Part shown: positions 9,611 through 17,400 of the stretch, piece after piece
Position numbering within the stretch: the stretch's first letter is position 1
Layout: each line of letters opens with the position of its first letter
Assembly: GCA_029263015.1 (NCBI GenBank)
Contig: JAJCYI010000138.1
Coordinates: forward strand, 1-64,000
DNA from: Saprospiraceae bacterium
GTDB lineage: Bacteria; Bacteroidota; Bacteroidia; Chitinophagales; Saprospiraceae
Length of the DNA: 64,000 nt
Direction of reading: 5' to 3'
Position numbers and translations under genes: made by a program
Notes under the pieces: model-generated
Databases searched by the model: none
What the model saw: only the letters and a program-made list of their open reading frames with translations
What the model was told of the DNA's origin: nothing

Positions 9611-10618
9611 ATGAAATTTAAAAAAACAGACAAGAACAAACCTATCAACTTGGCCTTCCTTGGCTGCGGTGGCGTGACAATCAGGCATTCAAAAACACTG
9701 AAAGGGTTCAATAATGTGCGGTTGTTTTATGCTAGCCGATCAGAAGAGAAGGCTCGGCAATTTTGCCAGAAAAGGAAAGGGAATGGCCATTTTGCTTCTT
9801 ATGAAGCAGCTATATTATCAGCAGACATAGATGTGGTATTGATTGCTACCCCGCCTGATAGTCATTTGGAACTTGCTTTAAAAGCAATTCGTGCCGGGAA
9901 GCACGTTATCGTGGAGAAGCCCCCATTCTTCAAATCAACTGACTTTGACTTGGTAGCTGCTGAACGCAGTAAGACTGGTGTGCAAGTCATGGTGGCGGAG
10001 AATTATTTTTACAAGCCAGTCCTTAAAAAACTTCGGCAAATCCTTGCAACAGATGTTATAGGCGACATCAAATTCATGTATTTCAATGCTACCAAAACCC
10101 AAACTCAAGATGACTGGCGGAACGAAGGGAAAACGGTTGGCGGTGGCGCACTGTTCGAGGGTGGCATCCATTGGATCAATTTCATTTCCAATCTTGGTTT
10201 AAAAATCAAAAATATTACTGGATTTAAGCCACAAATTGCTGATAACCAATTGGAAAGGAGTATGCAAGTGGTGGCGAAATATGAAGAGGGGGCAATTGGA
10301 ACGATGCTTTACTCATGGGAAATAAATGCACTGATAAACGGATTGAGGTTGTCCAGAATCTATGGGACCAAAGGTTCGGTCACCTTTGAATCGAACGGTG
10401 TTTTTATTTTCATTCGAGGGAGGAAATGGAAATTTATCCTTCCAGGTTTTTCTGACATTGGTGGGTCTAAAGGAATGTTCCATGACTTTTTTGATGCACT
10501 TCGAAATGGCGAAGAACCTACTTTCAACTTAGCGCTTGCCAAGCGGGATTTGGTGCTCATTGAAGAAGCGTATGCCACTGCTGTATCCAACATCAAGGAA
10601 GTTCCAAAACTTCCTTGA
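9611..10618 (+). CDS. Gfo/Idh/MocA-family oxidoreductase
   Basis: The 335-residue protein shows the Rossmann motif LAFLGCGGVTIRHSKTL, the ATPPDSHLELALKAIRAGKH strand-helix, the family signature VEKPPF at about residue 103, and GGGALFEGGIHWINF in the catalytic half. Members reversibly oxidise sugars, inositols or related polyols with NAD(P). The C-terminal alpha/beta domain is complete and the length is normal. It starts 73 bp after the GMC gene and probably shares its transcript. Its last codons overlap a perfect hairpin that may end that transcript. The substrate is not deducible; myo-inositol-like polyols are one option given the CDP-alcohol transferases nearby. Confidence 0.88.
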   Translation: MKFKKTDKNKPINLAFLGCGGVTIRHSKTLKGFNNVRLFYASRSEEKARQFCQKRKGNGHFASYEAAILSADIDVVLIATPPDSHLELALKAIRAGKHVIVEKPPFFKSTDFDLVAAERSKTGVQVMVAENYFYKPVLKKLRQILATDVIGDIKFMYFNATKTQTQDDWRNEGKTVGGGALFEGGIHWINFISNLGLKIKNITGFKPQIADNQLERSMQVVAKYEEGAIGTMLYSWEINALINGLRLSRIYGTKGSVTFESNGVFIFIRGRKWKFILPGFSDIGGSKGMFHDFFDALRNGEEPTFNLALAKRDLVLIEEAYATAVSNIKEVPKLP

Positions 10619-10620
10619 TG
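10591..10620 (+). terminator. Perfect hairpin overlapping the end of the Gfo/Idh/MocA gene
   Basis: CATCAAGGAAGTT and AACTTCCTTGATG form a 13-bp perfect stem with a CCAA loop. It covers the last nine codons including the TGA stop. There is no T-run after it, so it may act as an RNA-stability or Rho-assisted element rather than a classical terminator. Confidence 0.55.
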
Positions 10621-10670
10621 TTCATGGAAAATGAAAGCGAACCCAACAGTAAAACAACAAATGCATTTCC

Positions 10671-10678
10671 TACCTTTG
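10671..10678 (+). promoter_or_regulatory. Candidate -7 box upstream of the 280-residue membrane protein
   Basis: TACCTTTG followed by CGCC matches the box used at 7922-7929 base for base. It is 69 bp before the next ATG. No clear TTG -33 element is present. Confidence 0.45.
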
Positions 10679-10694
10679 CGCCCCGAAAAATGAC

Positions 10695-10738
10695 CCCTGA
10701 ACCTAAAACCTAATCTCCTGAAACCTGACCAACTAAAA
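10695..10738. repeat. Degenerate heptamer tract before a start codon
   Basis: Units of about 7 bp built on CTGAACC / TAAAACC / CTGAAAC / CTGACCA fill the leader and end about 8 bp before the ATG at 10747. Confidence 0.5.
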
Positions 10739-10746
10739 AACATAAC

Positions 10747-11589
10747 ATGCAATTATTCATCGTACTATTGACTGGACTTTTTGCTGGGCTGCATACCTCT
10801 ACTTGGGGGATGTACAAGGATTCCCCGCACGAAGGTTTTGGCTGGGGAAAATATTTTCGCAGCACCATAGCCTCTCTCGTTTTTGCACCCTTTGTCTGGC
10901 ACATCACTGAACTGGAAGGTGATACCAGCCTGACTTTTGCCACTTCTATCTTCCTGTTATGGGGGACAACCTACGTTGCCGAGCGGGCTGTCATGGAGAT
11001 CTGGAAGACTTTCCTTCGCACTGAAGATCAATCTAAGTATTTCATTCCCATGCAGTTACACGTACTCGGCAGGGTAGTGGAGAGCAAGCGTGACCGCTAT
11101 ATCGCCGCTTTTTTCTATGTTGGAGGCATCGTGCTGGTGAGCTGGTTGTTGGTCACATTGTGGCGCAGCCATCAAGCTGGCGAGCTGAACTGGAATCCAT
11201 ACGTCATTCTGTTGTTCCTGAGTGTTGGTGGCTGGGTTTCCGCATTTGGGGGAGCTTGGAAAGATGCACCGATCGAGGGTTTTGAGACATTCAAATTTTT
11301 CCGGAGTCCTGCGGTTGCCTATTTCTGGGCATGGGTGGCAGCCAATTTGACTGATAATTTTGTGGTGATAACCTGTTGTAGCCTTGGGTTTACCATCGCT
11401 TGTATCGAAACTTATAAAACTTTCTTTTTCCCTAGCCGTCCTCGTGGAAAATTTCAAGGCAAGCCAATTTCGTTTCCTGAAATGTTGAAAGACCGCCAAA
11501 AATTCATTGCTGTTTTCGTTGCTGCTTGGATATTTCTTATCATCGCTGGGGTGATGGCCTTTATGGGACCACATGAAGGTTTGGTTTAA
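10747..11589 (+). CDS. Polytopic membrane protein with internal duplication, function unknown
   Basis: I do not recognise this 280-residue protein. It contains about seven or eight hydrophobic segments. It also has a clear internal repeat: GMYKDSPHEGFGWGKYFRS at about residues 21-39 and GAWKDAPIEGFETFKFFRS at about 169-187, each preceded by a hydrophobic helix and followed by another. This two-fold design resembles transporters or lipid-modifying membrane enzymes that arose by duplication. The conserved K-D-[SA]-P-x-E-G-F motif, with charged residues next to membrane helices, could line a substrate site (inference). It lies between a Gfo/Idh/MocA dehydrogenase and a CDP-alcohol phosphatidyltransferase, so a role with a lipid head group or its precursor is plausible. 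Confidence 0.75.
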   Translation: MQLFIVLLTGLFAGLHTSTWGMYKDSPHEGFGWGKYFRSTIASLVFAPFVWHITELEGDTSLTFATSIFLLWGTTYVAERAVMEIWKTFLRTEDQSKYFIPMQLHVLGRVVESKRDRYIAAFFYVGGIVLVSWLLVTLWRSHQAGELNWNPYVILLFLSVGGWVSAFGGAWKDAPIEGFETFKFFRSPAVAYFWAWVAANLTDNFVVITCCSLGFTIACIETYKTFFFPSRPRGKFQGKPISFPEMLKDRQKFIAVFVAAWIFLIIAGVMAFMGPHEGLV

Positions 11590-11650
11590 AGTAGTGCGGA
11601 TTTCCAAATCCGGCAGCAAAAAGTGCGGATTGGGAAATCCGTATTACTTT
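11590..11650. repeat. Pair of GCGGATT hairpins after the membrane-protein gene
   Basis: GTGCGGATTTCCAAATCCG is a near-palindrome. It is followed 14 bp later by GTGCGGATTGGGAAATCCG, a variant of the same hairpin. The tandem pair sits directly after the stop codon and probably acts as a termination or mRNA-end structure. Confidence 0.6.
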
Positions 11651-11675
11651 ACCCATTAAACACGCATTTTTTAAA

Positions 11676-12896
11676 ATGACCATTACTACCATCATCCTCC
11701 AATCGGACCACCCATCAGCTTATACCAAGGTGTATGGACTTTTGGTGATGGAACGGACTTTCCACGCACTGGAAAGGGCAGGAGTGAACACTGTATTGCT
11801 CCCTTATACAGAAGAAGAAAGGTTGCAAGATGTGATTAATAGGAACAAAGAATGGACGATACAATTTCAATTTACAGACAGTTTTAAGACTGCAATTGAT
11901 AAAATAGAAACGGGACTCCTGGTGCTGGCAGCCCCGTTGGTGATCGACCAAAAAATCCCTCATAAACTGATCGAAGAAGGGACTCGGCATGAAGGACAAG
12001 TTGCTGTGTCGGATAATCAGAATGCTGCTTTTTTTCCTGCAGGGTTTTTGAAAAAGACCAAAGCTATTCCTCGCACGGTTACAGATTGGTTGGACTTTGC
12101 AAAACGCGATGGATTCACTGTCAATACCATTGATTTTCAAGGACTTGCATGCCATACTGTTTTTGACAAGGAAGAAATAAAATCCGTCAAAAAAGCCCTT
12201 ATTCGGAGTCTCACCAAACCGACAGACGGTTGGGTTTCCCGAAATCTCAACCGACCCATTTCCACAAGTTTCAGCAGGGTGTTGGCCCATACACCGATTA
12301 CCCCTAATCAATTTACTGCTGTTACAGGATTGATCGGTCTTTTGACAGGGTTCTTTCTTGCTTTAGGGGGCTATTGGAATTATTTAATTGGTGGAGCTTT
12401 ATTTCATTTCACTTCGATTTTGGATGGTGTAGATGGGGAGTTGGCCCGCTTGAAATTTAAATCGTCGCCCTTTGGGCAATGGCTGGATACAATGGTTGAC
12501 AATTCATCTTATTTGATTGCTTTGGCGGGGATCGTCATCGGGATATACCGGAATGGCGCATCAGATGCAGTGCGGATTGCCGGCATATTGGCAGTTGTTT
12601 TTGTGGTATTGGCCTTGGTAAGTCTATACCTCTATTTGCTGCGGTTTAAGTCGGGCGGGACTTTGTTGAATGTTGAATATAGTTTTCAGAATGGCGACGG
12701 TTTTTTTAACCGCTTTATGCGAGTCGCAGCTGCTTTTGGAAAACGGGATTTATTTGCCTTGATCTTTTTGGGCCTTGCCATTATTGGTCAAATGCCAATG
12801 GCATTGGGATATGTGGCAATTATGGCTTTCTTTGTTTTTGTGTTTTCGGTTCAGGCACATTTCGGTGCAGCCAATAAGCGGAAAATTGAGGTCTAA
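11676..12896 (+). CDS. CDP-alcohol phosphatidyltransferase with degenerate nucleotidyltransferase-like N-terminus
   Basis: The 406-residue protein carries the full CDP-alcohol phosphotransferase signature ILDGVDGELAR, eight residues, GQWLDTMVDN (about 249-279), inside a C-terminal region of several membrane helices (about 210-400). The N-terminal 180 residues are soluble and begin TTIILQSDH...KVYGLLVMERTFHALERAG. This recalls the start of GT-A nucleotidyltransferases, but without the GxGxR nucleotide loop. The arrangement parallels the fused inositol-phosphate cytidylyltransferase / DIPP synthase. The enzyme should join a CDP-activated alcohol to a hydroxyl acceptor in the membrane and release CMP. 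The actual head group is unknown. A paralogue with the same architecture lies at 15654-16907. With a degenerate N-domain, the activated precursor is probably made elsewhere (inference). Confidence 0.85.
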   Translation: MTITTIILQSDHPSAYTKVYGLLVMERTFHALERAGVNTVLLPYTEEERLQDVINRNKEWTIQFQFTDSFKTAIDKIETGLLVLAAPLVIDQKIPHKLIEEGTRHEGQVAVSDNQNAAFFPAGFLKKTKAIPRTVTDWLDFAKRDGFTVNTIDFQGLACHTVFDKEEIKSVKKALIRSLTKPTDGWVSRNLNRPISTSFSRVLAHTPITPNQFTAVTGLIGLLTGFFLALGGYWNYLIGGALFHFTSILDGVDGELARLKFKSSPFGQWLDTMVDNSSYLIALAGIVIGIYRNGASDAVRIAGILAVVFVVLALVSLYLYLLRFKSGGTLLNVEYSFQNGDGFFNRFMRVAAAFGKRDLFALIFLGLAIIGQMPMALGYVAIMAFFVFVFSVQAHFGAANKRKIEV

Positions 12897-12970
12897 CTTC
12901 TTTACGAACAGTGACAAAACATATGTACATTTTTAGTACTTTTCTTTGAGCCTTGATTTACTTGAATCTT

Positions 12971-12994
12971 GACATTAGACATTAGACAATAGAC
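12971..12994. repeat. Heptamer tract (ATTAGAC)
   Basis: Three adjacent 7-bp units, ATTAGAC, ATTAGAC and AATAGAC, lie in the spacer about 30 bp before the ATG at 13026. Confidence 0.65.
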
Positions 12995-13025
12995 TTGTTT
13001 AACAATTAATGTCAAAAATCCAAAA

Positions 13026-13229
13026 ATGTTAGTAACAGAAAATAACCTAGCGGAAAAAGTAGGACGTGTTAGAAGACCGACCCATGTTGCCAAAAGGAAG
13101 CAAGTCCCACTGCCAAAAATTTCCATCATATCTTCAGAGCGGTATCCTCACCACGGTACCAATACCCAGCAGGTTGTAAAAAATGCGAATGCTTTCCATG
13201 AAGCGGGCATTCCCGTCAAACTGGAATAA
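13026..13229 (+). pseudogene. Truncated glycosyltransferase-like ORF
   Basis: This 67-codon ORF begins with a basic leader and then reads LPKISIISSERYPHHGTNTQQ followed by NANAFHEAGIPVKLE and a stop. A beta-strand, a His/Gly/Thr loop and a helix ending in AGIPV are typical of the first 50 residues of GT-B glycosyltransferases (group 1 type), where several hundred more residues should follow. Nothing homologous continues in the other two frames before the radical SAM gene. It is therefore most likely the 5' remnant of a glycosyltransferase cut off when the downstream genes arrived. A genuine short peptide cannot be excluded. Confidence 0.5.
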
Positions 13230-13289
13230 AACCCAAAAATTCAATGATTCACACCTCTCGCAGCAATCCGTTACAATCAGAAGATTTCT

Positions 13290-14336
13290 GTGAAACTCAA
13301 GTTCCCTTACCTGCTATACTTTTTTTTGGCAGGCAAACTTTTTTTTGACATTAATAAATTGAAAATGAAGAAAACATTGAAGATGATAAAGCATAAAATG
13401 ATGCCTTCTGGCCCATCTGCTGCCACGGTGCCTTTTATGGAGTATATCAAATACAATTTGTTCACCACTTTTACGCCCTCTTTCCCCCAGATTATCCAAG
13501 TGCAAACCATATACGGCTGCAATGCCAGGTGCGTTTTCTGCCCCATGGGGCGGGAAGACAACCGGATAAAAGGACGGATGAAGGATGCCACTTTTGAGCG
13601 CATTGTGGAAGAGGCGGTGAAAAACAATTGCAAAGTACTTAGCCCCTATTTGCAGAACGATCCTTTGGTGGACAAAAAAATGCATGAAAAAATCCAGCTC
13701 ATCCGGGATGTACGGGGCAGGAAAATGTTTCCAAAAGCCAAGATCATCACCAATGGGGGGCTGCTCACCGAGCAAATGGCATATAATCTCGTAAAGGCTG
13801 GCTTAGAGCAAATCGTGTTCAGTGTGCATGGTGTGGACAAACAGATTTACGATGGCATTATGCAGGGGCCAAAATTTGAAAAGGTAGTGGAGAACATTGA
13901 AAGGTTGGTCAGAATAAAAGATGAACTGGGGGCCAAGCACCCCAAAATCGAAGTCTGGGCAGTTTTGACCAAAGAAGTGGAAGCACAGTTGGCCGAAACC
14001 AAGGAGTTTTGGAAATCCCGGGGCATATCTTTCAAAGGCCGTCAACTCGACAACCGGGCCAACCCTGATATTATAGACACCTCCGAAATGGCGAATGATG
14101 ACTTGGAATGGAAATACGCCCATTACTGCACCATCCCGTTTTGGCGGGCTTGGATACTCCACAACGGGGACATGGTGCTGTGCTGTGTGGATTGGGAACG
14201 GACCAATGTTTTTGGAAATATCCATGACAATTCCATTAAAGAAATCTGGAACAGTGCGGGCTATAAGCAGTTCCGAAAAAAGATGAAGGAAAGGGACATA
14301 GCGGGGACTTTGTGCGAAAATTGTCAAGGGACTTGA
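13290..14336 (+). CDS. Radical SAM protein with SPASM-like C-terminus
   Basis: The 348-residue protein has the radical SAM cluster motif CNARCVFC (CxxxCxxC) at about residues 75-82, the MGRED region after it and TKEVEAQ in the barrel. A C-terminal auxiliary-cluster region contains CCVDWERTNVFGNIHDNSIK and a final CENC. Such SPASM enzymes use S-adenosylmethionine to modify peptides, sugars or lipids by radical chemistry. The first 25 residues from the GTG at 13290 are hydrophobic and Phe-rich; the ATG at 13365 (MKKTLKMIKHKMMPSG) is an equally good start. It lies 61 bp before the flippase-like gene and likely shares a transcript with it. The substrate is unknown, but its place between two CDP-alcohol transferases suggests a lipid head-group modification. 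Confidence 0.82.
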   Translation: MKLKFPYLLYFFLAGKLFFDINKLKMKKTLKMIKHKMMPSGPSAATVPFMEYIKYNLFTTFTPSFPQIIQVQTIYGCNARCVFCPMGREDNRIKGRMKDATFERIVEEAVKNNCKVLSPYLQNDPLVDKKMHEKIQLIRDVRGRKMFPKAKIITNGGLLTEQMAYNLVKAGLEQIVFSVHGVDKQIYDGIMQGPKFEKVVENIERLVRIKDELGAKHPKIEVWAVLTKEVEAQLAETKEFWKSRGISFKGRQLDNRANPDIIDTSEMANDDLEWKYAHYCTIPFWRAWILHNGDMVLCCVDWERTNVFGNIHDNSIKEIWNSAGYKQFRKKMKERDIAGTLCENCQGT

Positions 14337-14397
14337 CGAGCATTTTTTCAAAGTTCTTTGCTTTTTTTGAACCTGATAAACGCATCCATATATATTT

Positions 14398-15372
14398 ATG
14401 AACAAGTTCAGGTGGTTGGGCATCGTGGGAATATTTTTATTGATATACCTGGTCTATAAGTTCGGTTTTGACAAAATCGTCACGAATCTGGCCTCGCTCA
14501 AATATTATTTACTGCTCATTTTTATCCCGTCAGTATGTACGCTGTTGGCCTCTGGATTGGCTTTCAGGCGGTTGCTGGCCCACTTGGGGGAAAAGGTTTA
14601 TTATTGGACGATTATCCGCATCAAAATAATAGGCACCGCTTTCGACCGGCTCTTGCCCCTCAGTTATATCGGGGGCGATTCTGTGCAATATTTTCATTTC
14701 AAAGAAAAAATGCCCGCCATGAACTCAGCGAGTGCCCTGATTATTGACCGGGCCATAAACGTTTATGGCAGCCTGATCATGATGTTTTTTTCGGCTGTTT
14801 TTTTGGGTTTGAAATTCGACGTTGTCCCTCTCTGGGTGGAGATCATGCTCCCCGCCACTATTTTGTTGATAATAGCTGGATATACCTTTTTACTTTTTAA
14901 AAGCAGAAAGCGTTTTTTTGTGACTGCCGCCAAATTTATCAACAAGATCAACTTTAAAAAGGAAGGCTTGCTGAACCTCCTCGGAAAGGCAGAAAACCTG
15001 AACAACAATATTTCGGGTTTTTTCAAAACAGGGAAAAACACTTTTCTTTTTGTCCTTTCCATGCACCTCACGGGACGGCTGATGGGCATTATTGAAATAT
15101 GGCTCATTATGCTGGTCATGGGGCTGGGCAACATGCCCGAACTGGCCTTTGTCATGGCAGGGCTGACCAGCCTGCTGGTCTCCGTTTTTGTGATTATACC
15201 CGGTCAGATTGGTTTTATGGAAGCATCTTACGGGGTGATATTTATGCTGCTTGGCTATGATCCTGAGATCGGGGTCAGTGTGCAATTGGTCAGAAGGCTG
15301 CGGGTCATTATTTGGATATGTATTGGCCTGTTACTGGTCAATTTGGGGAAAGATGTGAAAAGGGCTATTTAA
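14398..15372 (+). CDS. Flippase-like integral membrane protein (LPG_synthase_TM / UPF0104 family)
   Basis: The 324-residue protein has about eight transmembrane segments. It shows features of the lysylphosphatidylglycerol-synthase transmembrane (AglD/UPF0104) family: RLLPLSYIGGDSVQYFHFK near residue 77, a DRAINVYGSL helix, and the closing GQIGFMEASYGVIFMLLGY. Stand-alone members often sit in clusters for polar lipids or polysaccharides and are thought to move or modify lipid-linked intermediates; none of that is shown directly here. It follows the radical SAM gene closely. Its last codons and stop lie inside the left arm of a 277-bp inverted-repeat element, so its 3' end may have been reshaped by that element. 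Confidence 0.82.
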   Translation: MNKFRWLGIVGIFLLIYLVYKFGFDKIVTNLASLKYYLLLIFIPSVCTLLASGLAFRRLLAHLGEKVYYWTIIRIKIIGTAFDRLLPLSYIGGDSVQYFHFKEKMPAMNSASALIIDRAINVYGSLIMMFFSAVFLGLKFDVVPLWVEIMLPATILLIIAGYTFLLFKSRKRFFVTAAKFINKINFKKEGLLNLLGKAENLNNNISGFFKTGKNTFLFVLSMHLTGRLMGIIEIWLIMLVMGLGNMPELAFVMAGLTSLLVSVFVIIPGQIGFMEASYGVIFMLLGYDPEIGVSVQLVRRLRVIIWICIGLLLVNLGKDVKRAI

Positions 15373-15640
15373 TTCACGTTACTTTAAGACTTTAGACATT
15401 AGATGCTGAATGCCTGAAAAGAAGCTTGGTTAAAGGTCTTACAGCATTTAATTAAAAATATAGTACCCCTTCAAAACTGGGTCGTAAATCCGGGCTTGTG
15501 ACAGAGGAGAATATATATTCTCCTCTGCTGGCTGCCATTATATTTTGAACGGCTACAAATGTATTGTAAGTGACGGGTTCAATCGCTTGGTCTGAATCTA
15601 ATGCCTGACGGTCTAAAGTCTTAAAGTAGAATTAAATAGC
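15364..15640. mobile_element. 277-bp inverted-repeat element (MITE-like)
   Basis: The left arm at 15364-15397 and the right arm at 15611-15640 are inverted copies of about 30 bp, including a perfect 17-bp core (ACTTTAAGACTTTAGAC and its complement). The left arm has four extra bases. Inside lies a perfect 26-bp palindrome (CAGAGGAGAATAT and its complement) at about 15499-15524, and there is no ORF. The left arm includes the stop codon of the flippase-like gene; the right arm ends 13 bp before the next ATG. It looks like a non-autonomous element or a large regulatory hairpin; no transposase is present. Confidence 0.6.
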
Positions 15641-15653
15641 AAATTTAAAAACT

Positions 15654-16907
15654 ATGAAGGACCAACCAATCAAAACAGCTTGGATAGATGCCCGCCATCC
15701 CATGAGCAACAAACAGCTCTGGGGCCTGACCATGCTGGAAAGGAACATCCGGGAACTGGACAAATTGGGCTTTGAAAAGGCTGTGGTTCTGGCGGCAGCG
15801 GGCGATAGCCCCTCACAGCATTTTTGCCACCGGCTACCGGAGACCATTGCTGTTTCCTTTGTGAAACCAAACCCGGCCAATGATTATGAGTCATTGATAA
15901 GTCTGCTGCATTCTTCCAGCACGCCCATACTTGCCCTGTACGGTAATGCATTGAACGACCAGCGGATTATTTCCCGGCTCATACAATCAAGCCCTTATGT
16001 GGCGCTGGCTCCTTCCGACAATTTCAACCCTGCGGCGGCAGCCTGTTTCACCAAGAACGAAACAGCCCTCCTCGAAGCCAGCGATGGGATGGATTTGATG
16101 GGCATCATCAAAAAAGGGCTGGACGGAAACCTATTCCCAAGTTTTGATTTTGCTCGTTTTAATCCTTATGTCAAAAGCCTCAGAAGGCAAATACCTCCCT
16201 ATTTGATCCAAGTGGAAACCCCGTCAGATTACGGGGATGCCAATAGGTACTTGAAACTGACCGTTCACAAGGGCACCAATGATTTTGTGGCAAAATACAT
16301 CCACCCGCCCTTTGAATTTGGCATAACCAAACTCCTCGCCACCACGCCCGTCATCCCCAACCATGTCACTTTTTTGGGCATCGCCCTGTCTGCTGTCACC
16401 GTATATTGTTTTGCAACGGGCCACCTCCTGTTGGGTGTGGTCTTGGCCGCCACCAAAGGGATACTGGATGGCGTGGACGGCAAGCTGGCTAGGTTCTTAC
16501 TGAAATACAGTAAATTTGGCGACCTGCTCGACCATGTGAGCGACACCATTTTTGATGCGCTTTGGTACCTTGCCCTGGGCTGGTTTTTTTCACAGGGAGA
16601 TTGGTCGTCCCCTGCCGCCTGCTATACCATGATTCTTTTTGTCTCCTATTGGGTAGAGCGGATTGTGCCGGGCCTGTTCAAAAAAATCCATAAGTACGAA
16701 ATTTATGATTTCAGCCCCATTGATCGGTTCTCCCGCCTGATAGGCAGCCGGATGAACAACAATGTTTGGCTATTTCTGATTGCCACCCTCTTCGGGTATG
16801 CACGGCCAGCCTTTTATTTTATCAGTATATGGATGTTGGCCACTGCTACCTGGCATACTTTCCGGCTTGCTTATGTCACCTTGGCCAAAGTGGGGCGGAA
16901 GGATTGA
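15654..16907 (+). CDS. Second CDP-alcohol phosphatidyltransferase with degenerate N-domain
   Basis: The 417-residue protein has the transferase motif ILDGVDGKLAR, eight residues, GDLLDHVSD (about 266-294) within a membrane domain. An N-terminal soluble domain starts KTAWIDARHP...WGLTMLERNIRELDKLGF. The pattern xxLERxxxxLxxLG matches the paralogue at 11676-12896 and the nucleotidyltransferase start, again lacking the nucleotide-binding Gly loop. It should transfer a phospho-alcohol from a CDP carrier to an acceptor alcohol. To the eye its codons are more G/C-rich than those of rarA or of the first copy, consistent with separate acquisition. Two such enzymes could make two related head groups, or act in sequence (inference). 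Confidence 0.85.
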   Translation: MKDQPIKTAWIDARHPMSNKQLWGLTMLERNIRELDKLGFEKAVVLAAAGDSPSQHFCHRLPETIAVSFVKPNPANDYESLISLLHSSSTPILALYGNALNDQRIISRLIQSSPYVALAPSDNFNPAAAACFTKNETALLEASDGMDLMGIIKKGLDGNLFPSFDFARFNPYVKSLRRQIPPYLIQVETPSDYGDANRYLKLTVHKGTNDFVAKYIHPPFEFGITKLLATTPVIPNHVTFLGIALSAVTVYCFATGHLLLGVVLAATKGILDGVDGKLARFLLKYSKFGDLLDHVSDTIFDALWYLALGWFFSQGDWSSPAACYTMILFVSYWVERIVPGLFKKIHKYEIYDFSPIDRFSRLIGSRMNNNVWLFLIATLFGYARPAFYFISIWMLATATWHTFRLAYVTLAKVGRKD

Positions 16908-17400
16908 TAGGCCGGAGGGGGACTCTGTATCTAAAGTTTACGCTCATATTTCCAGTATGCTGATTAAACCACAGGGCACACGGAAGAGGCACAGCTTTTT
17001 TATGACATATATTTATTGAGTTTATTTTTTTGGTTTCTTGACAGTTTTGGTGGTAGGATTGCGAGGATATAAATCCTCGGCTGTCAGGGGCTTTGCAACC
17101 TGTTGGAATACAGTTGGTTATGCAAATGACAGAGAAAAATTTACATCCTCTGACCTCCAAAAACACTCTAATTGTCAAAAAGCCATTTTTTTAGACTGAG
17201 TAGCCTCTGTGGTTGGATGAGCACAAAAGGAACATGAGCCAAAGTTTACGAGGTTGTTAGGAATTTTGGGTTAATTCTTTGCCATTCAATTTCATCCACC
17301 CACATTTTATGGAAATGGTTGGGCAGCACTGATTTTTTATGGAATTTCAACCCTTGATTCGCATATTTTATGAACCATCCCCAGTTTCAATTCAAAAAAT
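16908..17400. other. Intergenic spacer before rarA
   Basis: I see no convincing gene in this 493-bp stretch. The open frames here start inside the preceding gene or overlap it and have no family features. A short palindrome (CGAGGAT ... ATCCTCG, about 17062-17079) is the only structure noted. Confidence 0.6.

Noticed and set aside
16780-17178. Short open frames on both strands after the second CDP-alcohol transferase
   Set aside because: They start inside or overlap the coding region, lack any recognisable motif, and differ between frames without codon preference.
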